Shown here piece after piece: positions 52,609 through 59,731 of a stretch of DNA of 64,000 bases; the stretch's first letter is position 1; each line of letters opens with the position of its first letter. Below the pieces are notes generated by a model, which searched no databases, was not told where the DNA came from, and worked only from the letters and a program-made list of their open reading frames with translations. Made by a program: the position numbers and the translations under genes. Origin of the DNA: Poriferisodalis sp965237655 (GTDB lineage Bacteria; Actinomycetota; Acidimicrobiia; Acidimicrobiales; Poriferisodalaceae); contig NZ_CBDEGB010000002.1 in assembly GCF_965237655.1 (NCBI RefSeq), forward strand, positions 310,001 to 374,000. The letters run 5' to 3'.

Positions 52609-53412
52609 ATGCCGAACAACATGATGGACACTTGGGCAGCCGGGGACGAGACGCTAGGCACCTGGCTGTCCATGGCCTCCAGCCATTCGGCCGAGATCGC
52701 CGGGCGAGCCGGCTTCGACTACGTCTGCGTGGACATGCAGCACGGCGTTGCCGACTACCAGGTGGCGGTGGAGATGATGCAGGCCATCGAGATGAGCGGC
52801 GGCACGCCCATCGTGCGGGTGCCGTGGAACGAGCCCGGCGTCATCGGGCGGGTGCTCGACGCCGGCGCACGGGGCGTGGTTGTCCCGATGGTGAACTCGG
52901 TCGCCGAGACACAGGCAGCGGTCTCAGCCTGCAAGTACCCGCCGCTCGGTGCCCGCAGCTTCGGCCCGGTGCTCGTGGCTGCACGGGCAGCAGCGGGGGA
53001 GAACTACTTCGAGGTCGCGAATGCCACGACGGCCTGTATTCCCATGATCGAGACCCGCCAGGCGGTCGAGGCCCTCGACGACATCCTGGCGATCGAGGGC
53101 GTCGACGCCATCTACGTCGGTCCGGCCGATCTGTCCATCAGCTACGGCTACGGACCTGGTTACACCGATGACCACGCCGACTACAAGGCAGCGCTGGAGC
53201 ACATAGCGGAACGCTGCGCTGCTCATGGCGTGGTGGCCGGCATCCACTCGACGGCCGCGCTGTCGGCCGACCGCCGCGGCAAGGGCTATCGCATGCAGAC
53301 CATTGCCGGCGATGCCATGGCGCTCGGCCGAGGTATGGCCCGCGACCTGCGCACCGCCCGCGAATCCGGTGTCACCGAGGCCACCAGCGGCGCCGATTCC
53401 AAGATCTACTGA
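52609..53412 (+). CDS. HpcH/HpaI-type aldolase family protein
   Basis: A 267-residue class II pyruvate aldolase family protein: LGTWLSMASSHSAEIAGRAGFDYVCVDMQHGVADYQVAVEMMQAIEMSGGTPIVRVPWNEPGVIGRVLDAGARGVVVPMV, then the metal-binding MIETRQAVEALDDILAIEGVDAIYVGPADLSISYG. It cleaves or forms a 4-hydroxy-2-oxo acid with a divalent metal. The NIPSNAP gene upstream hints at an aromatic-catabolism operon, but a 2-keto-3-deoxy-sugar substrate is equally possible. Confidence 0.9.
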   Translation: MPNNMMDTWAAGDETLGTWLSMASSHSAEIAGRAGFDYVCVDMQHGVADYQVAVEMMQAIEMSGGTPIVRVPWNEPGVIGRVLDAGARGVVVPMVNSVAETQAAVSACKYPPLGARSFGPVLVAARAAAGENYFEVANATTACIPMIETRQAVEALDDILAIEGVDAIYVGPADLSISYGYGPGYTDDHADYKAALEHIAERCAAHGVVAGIHSTAALSADRRGKGYRMQTIAGDAMALGRGMARDLRTARESGVTEATSGADSKIY

Positions 53413-53444
53413 CCCCTGCCGCGAAGCGCGGCGGCGACCCGCCG

Positions 53445-55037
53445 TCAGGCCGTAGGCGGGCCCGGCTCGTCGTCTTCGAGATCCACTGACTGGTCGCGAT
53501 CAGCGGTTCCTTTGGCTCGTCTCGCCGCCGAGCCGATTGCCGAGGTTGCTGCGTCGGCGGTACGCGCTGCAAAGCGTCCGGTCGCCTTCGCGCCGCTGGC
53601 TGTCGCGTGACCGGCGGTCGCTGCCTGGTCGGCGGTGAAGCGGCCAACAGCCGACGCTGAGCCTGCAACGAGCTCTCCGGCCTTTGCCGTGCCGCTCGAG
53701 ACCGTGCGTCCCGTATCAGCAGCGAAATCGCCGAGGACGGCAGCTTGCGCTGCAACCTGACCCATCACGGTGCGCGCTTCGTCCTTGACGAACTGGCAGA
53801 CCGCATCGAGTTCGACATTCTTCGTGGCAGTGTGGGCGAGCACCCCCGCCGTGATGCCCGTCAGCATCGCAACGCCAGCCGGACCGCCTGCGACCCCCAC
53901 GAGCGCTATCGCGCCGAGGCTGGTGCCGGATGCGAGCGCACCCTTGAACGCTCCGTCAGCCAGGTCGTCGTACTCGCCGGCCGAATGGGCTTTGTGGAAC
54001 GCGCGTCCCAATGCGACTACCGCGATGGGCATGAGCAGGGGATTCGTGCTGAGCGCTGCACTGAGGGACATGGATACGGCGATCTGGGCAAACGTCTCAG
54101 TGTCGGCGCGATTCCAGCCGAAGATCACCGAGACCGCGCCCACAGTGGCGCCGAGCACGTCGGCTGCGTCGTAGGTGACGAGTTCGCTGAGCCAGCTCTT
54201 GGGGATGCCAAAGGTCGACTTCAGCGATTCGGCTACGGCGTCGTAGGTGGGCTTGTCCCATGTGGCCAGCGGCAACCCCTTGGGCGTGGAGACGTCTCGC
54301 AGCAGTCCCTGGATGGCACCGAGCGTCTCCTGGGTCAGCGTGTCGTCGGCTGAGGCTTGCGATGCGGCCTTGAATGCGCCGCTGATCGTGTGGCCCCCGT
54401 CGAAGAGACGGTGGTTGCCGCCACCGATAAAGGTATCGAGGTAGACGGCGTCCATGGCCTTGTCGTAGATGGTCGGCGTGCCTGTAACGGCAGAAGCGAC
54501 CACATCGTTGACGCTCGCCGACAGGTCGCTGGCCACGAGCGCTTGCGCGGCCGAGAACACCTGGGCTGTCCGCTCAGTCGTCGAATCGAACAACCACCGA
54601 GCGCCCTTCCCAACGGCTTGTCCACCGGCAACTCCCGCTTTGGCGGTTCCTCTGCCGATGGCCTGCGCTGCTGATGCACCGGTTGTCACTGCTGTCTTGG
54701 CGCTATTGCCGATGGCCTGAGTCGTCGCTACTCCGGTCGAGCCGACAACCTCGGTCGCCTTTCGGCTTCCGGAGACCGTCGCGTCGGTCGCCTGCTTGCC
54801 GGTGGCAAGTGCGGTGTCGGCAAGACGCCTGAGACGTCCGGGCTCGTCATTTTCGAGATCTGGTTCAGCCGGAGAAGTGGGGTCCGGCGCGATCGGGTCC
54901 GGACCTTCCGACGGTCGTCCCTCCTCTGCCGGTCGGTGTGCGGCGACCTCGTCCAGATCCTGTAGCTCCTCGTCCATCTGGTTGAGGTTACGAGCGACGA
55001 GGTTCCTCCGGTCGATTCTCACATGCCGGGCACCCAT
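53445..55037 (-). CDS. Large Ala-rich protein with hydrophobic core, unknown function
   Basis: A 530-residue protein. The ends are alanine/threonine/glycine-rich, each with repeated amphipathic helices (ADTALATGKQATDATVSGSRKATEVVGS and, at the C-terminus, DTGRTVSSGTAKAGELVAGSASAVGRF). They carry nearly the same acidic tag: DLENDEPG at residue about 61 and DLEDDEPG at about 519. The middle (about 180-400) has a conserved-looking segment (TFIGGGNHRLFDGGHTISGAFKAAS) and hydrophobic helices (LMPIAVVALGRAFHKAHSAGEYDD, GAIALVGVAGGPAGVAMLTGITAG). I recognise no function. Its ATG lies 3 bases from the 12-bp repeat that begins the IS110 array. Confidence 0.65.
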   Translation of the reverse strand: MGARHVRIDRRNLVARNLNQMDEELQDLDEVAAHRPAEEGRPSEGPDPIAPDPTSPAEPDLENDEPGRLRRLADTALATGKQATDATVSGSRKATEVVGSTGVATTQAIGNSAKTAVTTGASAAQAIGRGTAKAGVAGGQAVGKGARWLFDSTTERTAQVFSAAQALVASDLSASVNDVVASAVTGTPTIYDKAMDAVYLDTFIGGGNHRLFDGGHTISGAFKAASQASADDTLTQETLGAIQGLLRDVSTPKGLPLATWDKPTYDAVAESLKSTFGIPKSWLSELVTYDAADVLGATVGAVSVIFGWNRADTETFAQIAVSMSLSAALSTNPLLMPIAVVALGRAFHKAHSAGEYDDLADGAFKGALASGTSLGAIALVGVAGGPAGVAMLTGITAGVLAHTATKNVELDAVCQFVKDEARTVMGQVAAQAAVLGDFAADTGRTVSSGTAKAGELVAGSASAVGRFTADQAATAGHATASGAKATGRFAARTADAATSAIGSAARRAKGTADRDQSVDLEDDEPGPPTA

Positions 55038-55040
55038 GGT

Positions 55041-55052
55041 TGATGCTCCTAT
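55041..55052 (+). repeat. 12-bp direct repeat TGATGCTCCTAT (left) at the IS110 junction
   Basis: Identical to 56541-56552, exactly 1500 bp away, bracketing the first IS110 element. IS110-family elements do not make long target duplications but copy or share a short core, so this is either target sequence repeated by the second insertion or part of the recognition site. Confidence 0.7.
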
Positions 55053-55065
55053 AGGCCGTAATTTG

Positions 55066-56280
55066 TCAAGCGGCTTGGTGGGGTCGGAGCCAGGTTTGGC
55101 AGCGGCGGGCGAGTTCGGCGTTGTGGGTGAGGCCGCGTTCGATCTCGGAGAGGCGGGTGGGCCAGGTGCTGAGCGCTTGGGCGGCGTCGGCGAGTGTGAG
55201 GCCGCTTTTGATGCGTGCGGCTCGCAGGTCGGCTCCGCGGGGGGCGGTCGCGGGGCTGGTCAGGAGGCGGAACATCTCGCGGGCAACGTGGCGCTTGAGG
55301 CAGCGGATGATCTCCCTTTTGGACTTGCCCTCGAGCGTGCGTCGTGCGACGTAGGCCTGGGTGCGCGCGTCGCTGGGCATGCGCACGAGAACGATGCGCC
55401 ACAGGGCGTTGTCGGCCTGTCGGTCGCCGCCGCTGTTGAGCCGGTGGCGGGTCACCTTGCCGGAGGAGGCCTCGACGGGGCTGGTGCCGCACAGCGCAGC
55501 GAAGGCGGCTTCGGAGCCCATGCGCTTGGGGTTGTCGCCGGCGGTGACCAGCAGCGTGGCGGCGGCTTCGGGGCCGACGCCGTGGGCGGCGATCAGGGCC
55601 GGGTTGATGGCGGCGCAAAGCACGGCGAGCTGGGCGTCGAGTTCGTCGATCTCGCCGCTGAGTCCCGAGTGCCGACGCGCCAGGGTGCGCAGGGCGAGCT
55701 TGGTGGCCTCGCCGGGGTCTGTCGTGTCCCCCGTCCCGAAGCGGGAGCACACAGCGACGCGTTGGCCGGTGTCGAGGTTCCCCAGCCGGGATCGAAGCTG
55801 GTCGGGGGCGGTGAGGGTCAGGTCGCGGATCTGGTTGGCGGCCTGTGTGCGGGACTTGATCGCCGAGCGGCGAGCGAGGCGCAGCACCCGCACACTCTCC
55901 ACTGGCCCGCCGCCCGCCTTGGGTGTTCCCGCCGCGTCGCCGTTGAGCGCCGCCCGGGCTGCGGCCTCGGCGTCGACGGTGTCGGACTTGCCGTGACGCC
56001 GGCGTCGCTGCCGGTCGGGGCGGTTGATCTCGGTGACCGTGACGCCTTCGCCGGCGAGGCAGCGGGCCAGGCCGGCGCCGTAGGAGCCGGTGCCCTCGAC
56101 GCCGACCCCGACGACGTGGCCGTGGCGGCGCAGCCACCGCAGCAGTCCTCGATAGCCGGCGGGAGTCGCCGCGAACGACGACGTCGCCAGGATCCGCCCG
56201 GCCGCGTCGATGACCGCGCAGACATGGACCTCGCCGTGCGTGTCGACCCCTCCTGTGACCTGCCTGTCATGAACATGCAT
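55066..56280 (-). CDS. IS110 transposase with C-terminal XRE-like HTH
   Basis: A 404-residue DEDD-type recombinase. N-terminal RuvC-like half: GGVDTHGEVHVCAV, VEGTGSYGAGLARCL, KSDTVDAEAAARAAL. C-terminal Transposase_20 half: HGVGPEAAATLLVTAGDNPKRM, then FAALCGTSPVEASSGKVTRHRLNSGGDRQADNALW, with the catalytic Ser in ASSG. After the usual IS110 end (KREIIRCLKRHVAREMFRLL) come about 60 residues, LRAARIKSGLTLADAAQALSTWPTRLSEIERGL, which are a lambda-repressor-like helix-turn-helix. ATG 56280 follows GGAAGG. Paralogous to the next gene. Confidence 0.9.
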   Translation of the reverse strand: MHVHDRQVTGGVDTHGEVHVCAVIDAAGRILATSSFAATPAGYRGLLRWLRRHGHVVGVGVEGTGSYGAGLARCLAGEGVTVTEINRPDRQRRRRHGKSDTVDAEAAARAALNGDAAGTPKAGGGPVESVRVLRLARRSAIKSRTQAANQIRDLTLTAPDQLRSRLGNLDTGQRVAVCSRFGTGDTTDPGEATKLALRTLARRHSGLSGEIDELDAQLAVLCAAINPALIAAHGVGPEAAATLLVTAGDNPKRMGSEAAFAALCGTSPVEASSGKVTRHRLNSGGDRQADNALWRIVLVRMPSDARTQAYVARRTLEGKSKREIIRCLKRHVAREMFRLLTSPATAPRGADLRAARIKSGLTLADAAQALSTWPTRLSEIERGLTHNAELARRCQTWLRPHQAA

Positions 56281-56540
56281 GCTGAACCTGCCTTCCGTTC
56301 GTGAACTCCCATGGATGGCACCACCGGCCGGGACGACGGACAAGACATCGACGGGGGAACAGCCAAGCTCCTCATGAGGTCACGTTCGTCCGACCAGCTG
56401 GTGCGCGTTCGATGTCTCGATGGACCGGCCGACGGATCAGTCACAAGGCACAAGGCCAGTCACACCCCGAGTCAGACCAGCCCATCGAGACATCGAACGC
56501 ATCCTCCCGAGCCGGAGTCCGACCCAAGTGGACCCTTCGA
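56281..56540 (-). ncRNA. Candidate bridge RNA of the first IS110 element
   Basis: The 5' leader of the transposase is not coding on either strand, but shares long blocks with the second element's leader (GCACCAYCGGCCGGGACG, ATGAGGTCACG, TCACACCCCGAGTCA). It holds hairpins ACCA-GC-TGGT (56393-56402) and a perfect 19-bp inverted repeat (56405-56423 with 56483-56501). In IS110 elements such leaders encode the bridge RNA that pairs with target and donor DNA. Assigned by position, conservation and structure; not proven. Confidence 0.5.
56405..56501. repeat. Perfect 19-bp inverted repeat in the leader
   Basis: GCGTTCGATGTCTCGATGG (56405-56423) and its complement (56483-56501) enclose a 59-base loop. 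The second element keeps only weaker arms here (9 of 11 positions, CAGCAGCCGGG and CCCGACCGCTG). Confidence 0.85.
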
Positions 56541-56552
56541 TGATGCTCCTAT
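56541..56552 (+). repeat. 12-bp direct repeat TGATGCTCCTAT (right) between the two IS110 elements
   Basis: The junction between the first and second element. Eight of its bases (GCTCCTAT) also occur inside the second element's leader at 57870-57877. Confidence 0.7.
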
Positions 56553-56557
56553 TGATG

Positions 56558-57784
56558 TCAAGCGGCGGGTTGGAGTGTGTTGAGCCAGTCGCGGTAGGCG
56601 GGCACGAGGGCGTGGTGGGGTGCTTTGCCTCGTTCGATCATGGAGATGGTTGCGGGCCAGGTGTTGAGCTGGTCGGCGGCGTGGGCGAGGCTGAGGCCGG
56701 CTGCTTGTCGGCGGTGTCGGAGTTCGCCTGGATCGCCGGCGCTGTTGGCGTGGTGGGGGTGGGCGAGCAGTGCGAAGACTTCTCGGGCGATGTAGCGCTT
56801 GAGGCATCGGATGATCTCTCGGCGCGATTTGCCTTCTGTTTGGCGGCGTTGGGCATACGCGCGTGTTCGGGGGCAGGTGGCGAGGCGGACCATGGCGATG
56901 CGCCACAGGGCGTGGTTGGCTTGGCGGTTCCCGCCGGGGTTGAGGCGGTGGCGGGTGGTCTTGCCTGAGGACGCCTCGATGGGTGATGCGCCGCACAGCG
57001 CTGCGAACGACGCTTCGCCGGTGAGCCGTTCGGGGTTGTCGCCGGCGGTGATGAGCAGGATCGACGCCGTGTCGGTGCCGATGCCTTTGGCGGCTCGCAG
57101 CGCCGGGTTGGCGGTCAAGGTGAGCTCGTCGAGATGGCGGCGCAGCTCGTCGAGATCGGCGTCGAGGACCTGATGTTGGCGGGCCAGGGTGCGCAAGGCG
57201 ATCTTTGCCGCCTCGGCGGGCTCGGCGGGGTCGCCGGGACGGAACCGGGCGCAGCGAGCCACCCGCTGCGCAGTCGTGAGCGGCTCGAGGGCGCTGCGCA
57301 GCCGGTCCGGAGCAGTGACGACAAGATCGCGGATCTGATTGGAGACGCGGGTGCGATGGGCACGGGTCGAGCACAACGCGACCCGGATCGCCCGGATCGA
57401 CTCCACAATCCCGTCGCTGCCCTTGGGAGCGGTGGTCGCGTCGCCGGCGAGCGCGGCGCGGGCCGCGGCCTCGGCGTCGACGACATCGGACTTTCCGCGG
57501 CGGCGACGCATCTGACGGTTCGGCCGGTTCACCTCGGCCACCTCGACGCCCGAGCCGACCAGATGACGCGTCAGCCCCGCCCCATAGGAGCCGGTGCCCT
57601 CCACACCGACACGCACCAGCGGCCCGAACGACCCCAGCCACTCTGCGAGCCGGCGATACCCCGCCGGGTCCGCCCCGAACGACGCCGTGGCGAGCACCCG
57701 GCCCGCCTGATCGGTCGCCGCAGCGACGTGGACCTCCTTGTGCGTGTCGACGCCTCCATAGACGCCGACTGGCTGATCAGCCAT
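56558..57784 (-). CDS. IS110 transposase with C-terminal XRE-like HTH, second copy
   Basis: A 408-residue paralogue of the first transposase. It has YGGVDTHKEVHVAAATDQAGR, VEGTGSYGAGLTRHL, KSDVVDAEAAARAAL, GIGTDTASILLITAGDNPERL, FAALCGASPIEASSGKTTRHRLNPGGNRQANHALW (catalytic Ser) and RREIIRCLKRYIAREVFALL, and the same C-terminal HTH (ELRHRRQAAGLSLAHAADQLNTWPATISMIERGK). ATG 57784 is chosen since the longer frame has no family character. The two copies are clearly diverged, so they are not a recent duplication but two related insertions at one site. Confidence 0.9.
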   Translation of the reverse strand: MADQPVGVYGGVDTHKEVHVAAATDQAGRVLATASFGADPAGYRRLAEWLGSFGPLVRVGVEGTGSYGAGLTRHLVGSGVEVAEVNRPNRQMRRRRGKSDVVDAEAAARAALAGDATTAPKGSDGIVESIRAIRVALCSTRAHRTRVSNQIRDLVVTAPDRLRSALEPLTTAQRVARCARFRPGDPAEPAEAAKIALRTLARQHQVLDADLDELRRHLDELTLTANPALRAAKGIGTDTASILLITAGDNPERLTGEASFAALCGASPIEASSGKTTRHRLNPGGNRQANHALWRIAMVRLATCPRTRAYAQRRQTEGKSRREIIRCLKRYIAREVFALLAHPHHANSAGDPGELRHRRQAAGLSLAHAADQLNTWPATISMIERGKAPHHALVPAYRDWLNTLQPAA

Positions 57785-57999
57785 GATGAACCCCTGCCTT
57801 TCTCCCAACTGGGTGAGCGAGGCACCATCGGCCGGGACGGCGGACAGGACAGTCAAGGCGGTCTCCAAGGCTCCTATGAGGTCACGTCCGCCCGACCGGT
57901 CGGTGCGCGCCAGCAGCCGGGACACCAGGCCGACAGATCACGAACAAGGCACCAAGCCCGTCACACCCCGAGTCAAACCCAGGCCCGACCGCTGACCCT
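57785..57999 (-). ncRNA. Candidate bridge RNA of the second IS110 element
   Basis: Leader conserved with that of the first element in blocks and order. The hairpin ACCG-GT-CGGT (57895-57904) replaces ACCA-GC-TGGT, a compensatory A-T to G-C change that keeps the stem. It contains GGCTCCTATGAGG (57869-57881), which matches the junction repeat for eight bases. Good candidate for a target-guide loop; inferred. Confidence 0.5.
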
Positions 58000-58121
58000 C
58001 CCATCATGACTGTCACACCCCCTCCGTACCTTGGAAATCAGTGAGGCGGTGGCCGGTAAGCGGCCCCGCATCCGGCAAGTTCGGCTTCGGAGCCGGATGA
58101 GTCGGGGTCTGCAGGAAGGGA
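58000..58121. other. Leader between the IS110 array and the VWA gene
   Basis: About 120 bases of host-like sequence with no frame; contains the ribosome site of the VWA gene (GGAAGGGA, 58113-58120). No promoter stands out. Confidence 0.4.
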
Positions 58122-58943
58122 ATGAAAATGGGGTCAACATCAAGCAATGGGGCAACGAACGGGGAGCTCAAGCGGAGCTCGACAGCGCCGTGGGCAGGGG
58201 GTCGTGGCGGAACAGCAGGCACTGAGGATTCGCAGGAATCGAGTTGCACTCATTCGACAGCGGCAGAAGGCCGGTCGAAGGTGTGGATGCTGCTCGATCG
58301 CTCAGGTTCGATGACGGGGCTGGAAATCGCAGTCGTGAAAGGCGTGAACCGGTTCATCGCCGAGCAAGCGGCCGAGTCGGGCAAGTGCCGGCTGACCATC
58401 GCTCAGTTCGATTCGGAAGGACCGTTCGAAGTGCTGGTCGATGCCGTCTCGGTGCACAAGGCCCGACCGCTCGCGTTCGAGCAGTACCAGCCCCGCGCTG
58501 CAACGCCACTGTTCGACGCGATCGGGTCGTTGATCGGACGGGCTGATCGCCGAGCGAAGTTGCGGCACAAGGCCGGCAAGAAGCCCGAGGATCAGACGGT
58601 GGTGATCGTCACCGACGGGTTCGAGAACGCCAGCACCGACTTCACATCGGCAGACATTCACCGGCTCATCAGCAGCAGGCGCGAGCAGGGCTGGGCGTTC
58701 GTGTTCATGGGCGCCAACCAAGACTCGTACAGCGAGAGTCACCGCCTGGGCGTCGACCCGCGCAGTGTGCAGAACTACGAAGCATCCGACGAGGGAGTCG
58801 ACGAGGCCTTCGGATCGCTGAGCCGTGCGCAGCGTTCGCGCCGCGCCATGGCGCCGGCAGATCGGACTGAGCACAGCGATGACTATTTCAGCGGCGTCCG
58901 CGAGGCCGAGGAAGGGATGCGGCGCCGCGGTCGAGGCGCCTGA
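58122..58943 (+). CDS. von Willebrand factor A (VWA) domain protein
   Basis: A 273-residue soluble protein. After a Ser/Gly/Thr-rich leader of about 50 residues comes a VWA/TerY-like domain: VWMLLDRSGSMTGLEIAVVKGVNRFIAEQ (MIDAS D-x-S-G-S), the threonine in ATPLFDAIGSLI, and VVIVTDGFENAST (third MIDAS Asp). Such domains bind Mg2+ and mediate protein contacts, and stand-alone cytoplasmic copies often act in stress or tellurite-like systems. The tail is Arg-rich (RTEHSDDYFSGVREAEEGMRRRGRG). ATG 58122 follows GGAAGGGA. No chaperone-like MoxR ATPase is adjacent. Confidence 0.87.
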   Translation: MKMGSTSSNGATNGELKRSSTAPWAGGRGGTAGTEDSQESSCTHSTAAEGRSKVWMLLDRSGSMTGLEIAVVKGVNRFIAEQAAESGKCRLTIAQFDSEGPFEVLVDAVSVHKARPLAFEQYQPRAATPLFDAIGSLIGRADRRAKLRHKAGKKPEDQTVVIVTDGFENASTDFTSADIHRLISSRREQGWAFVFMGANQDSYSESHRLGVDPRSVQNYEASDEGVDEAFGSLSRAQRSRRAMAPADRTEHSDDYFSGVREAEEGMRRRGRGA

Positions 58944-58971
58944 ACAGCGATCGGCTGATCACGCAGTGGCG

Positions 58972-59367
58972 TCAGCGCGAAGGCGTCGTGGCTATGTCGG
59001 TGTGAGTGAAGTCGTCGCCCACGCACAGGAGCGGCTGACCGGTCTGTCGTGCAAGCGCGTAGGCGAACGTGTCGCCAAGGTTGAGGGCTGCGCGATGCCT
59101 GCCCTTTCCGAACCGGCGCCAACACACCAGCGCCTCGCTGGCTTGACGCTCGTCGACGGGGGCAATGTGAACATCGGTGCGAGCGAGCAGTTCCTCGAGC
59201 AACTGGGTGCCCGCAGCCCTAGCTCGCGCTTCGATCACAATCCCCAATTCGACGCGGGTCGCGGCGGACATCACGCACGGTCCACGCAGGAGCTCGCGCT
59301 CGACCGCGTCGCTGCCGGGCTCTTCGAACAGCACCGCGACGACTGCAGAGGTGTCGACGACGGTCAC
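58972..59367 (-). CDS. vapC: VapC-type PIN-domain toxin
   Basis: A 131-residue PIN toxin: TVVDTSAVVAVLFEEP, MSAATRVELGIVIEAR, the LNLGDTFAYALARQTGQPLLCVGDDFTHTDI end with the two acidic sites. The L-N-x-G-D-x-F-[AS]-Y-A-L-A motif marks the VapC30-like branch. Overlaps the antitoxin stop by four bases (59364-59367). It is convergent with the VWA gene (28 bases between the stops). Confidence 0.88.
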   Translation of the reverse strand: MTVVDTSAVVAVLFEEPGSDAVERELLRGPCVMSAATRVELGIVIEARARAAGTQLLEELLARTDVHIAPVDERQASEALVCWRRFGKGRHRAALNLGDTFAYALARQTGQPLLCVGDDFTHTDIATTPSR

Positions 59368-59606
59368 CCCGGCAGTCCGTGTTGGTCATATCCCAAGATG
59401 TCGTCAATGCTCCGTTCATCGAGCGTCGGCAACCGCCGGAATCTCTCGACGATGTCATGGAGACTTCGTTCGCGCCGACGGAGCCTTTCGAGCGCAATCC
59501 GCGCCTCGAGAGAAGCAACGACTGCCTCGGTGATGGACTCACCCGTCAGGTCGGCCAGCTCCCGGGCAAGCTGATCAGCCTGCGCGCTCTTGATACTCAG
59601 CACCAT
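59364..59606 (-). CDS. vapB: VapB-type antitoxin (PSK_trans_fac/Rv0623-like)
   Basis: An 80-residue antitoxin: LSIKSAQADQLARELADLTGESITEAVVASLEARIALERLRRRE is the family's N-terminal DNA-binding domain (S-I-K-x-x-x-x-x-x-L-A-x-x-L-A-x-x-T-G-E-[ST]-x-T-E-A-V). The C-terminal half (LHDIVERFRRLPTLDERSIDDILGYDQHGLPG) contacts the toxin. A 16-bp perfect palindrome lies 20 bases upstream. Confidence 0.88.
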   Translation of the reverse strand: MVLSIKSAQADQLARELADLTGESITEAVVASLEARIALERLRRRERSLHDIVERFRRLPTLDERSIDDILGYDQHGLPG

Positions 59607-59626
59607 AGGTAGAACTGTAGTTGCTG

Positions 59627-59642
59627 AGGTACCTAGGTACCT
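59627..59642. promoter_or_regulatory. Perfect palindrome AGGTACCTAGGTACCT, probable vapBC operator
   Basis: Sixteen bases that equal their own complement and are also two tandem AGGTACCT octamers, ending 20 bases from the antitoxin start. Half-site symmetry fits dimer binding by the antitoxin. It also lies 89 bases upstream of the divergent amidohydrolase start. Confidence 0.6.
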
Positions 59643-59731
59643 TCAGGCGCCCTGGCTCGCCAGAAGGTCAACCGGGCCGACCGAGCGGCGCACAACTAGG
59701 CTCGCTGGCTGATCACGGACTTGGGGGGAAT

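Larger units (their letters stand above)
55053..56540 (-). mobile_element. IS110-family element, first copy
   Basis: Bounded by the 12-bp repeats at 55041 and 56541; about 1.49 kb, typical of IS110. It holds one transposase gene ending almost at the left edge and a long 5' non-coding leader (56281-56540) at the right. No terminal inverted repeats are seen, as expected for this family. Its GTCAAGCGGC left terminus (55064-55073) also begins the second element. Confidence 0.75.
56553..57999 (-). mobile_element. IS110-family element, second copy
   Basis: Same orientation and organisation as the first element and directly abutting it. The left end is marked by ATGTCAAGCGGC; the right end is placed near 57999 because the leader's last shared block (GACCCT-CCCAT) parallels the first element's GACCCTTCGAT just before its junction. 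The right boundary is uncertain by about 10 bases. Confidence 0.7.

Noticed and set aside
54796..56304. 502-codon plus-strand frame across the Ala-rich gene and the first transposase
   Set aside because: It crosses the insertion boundary and is antisense to both; no family features.
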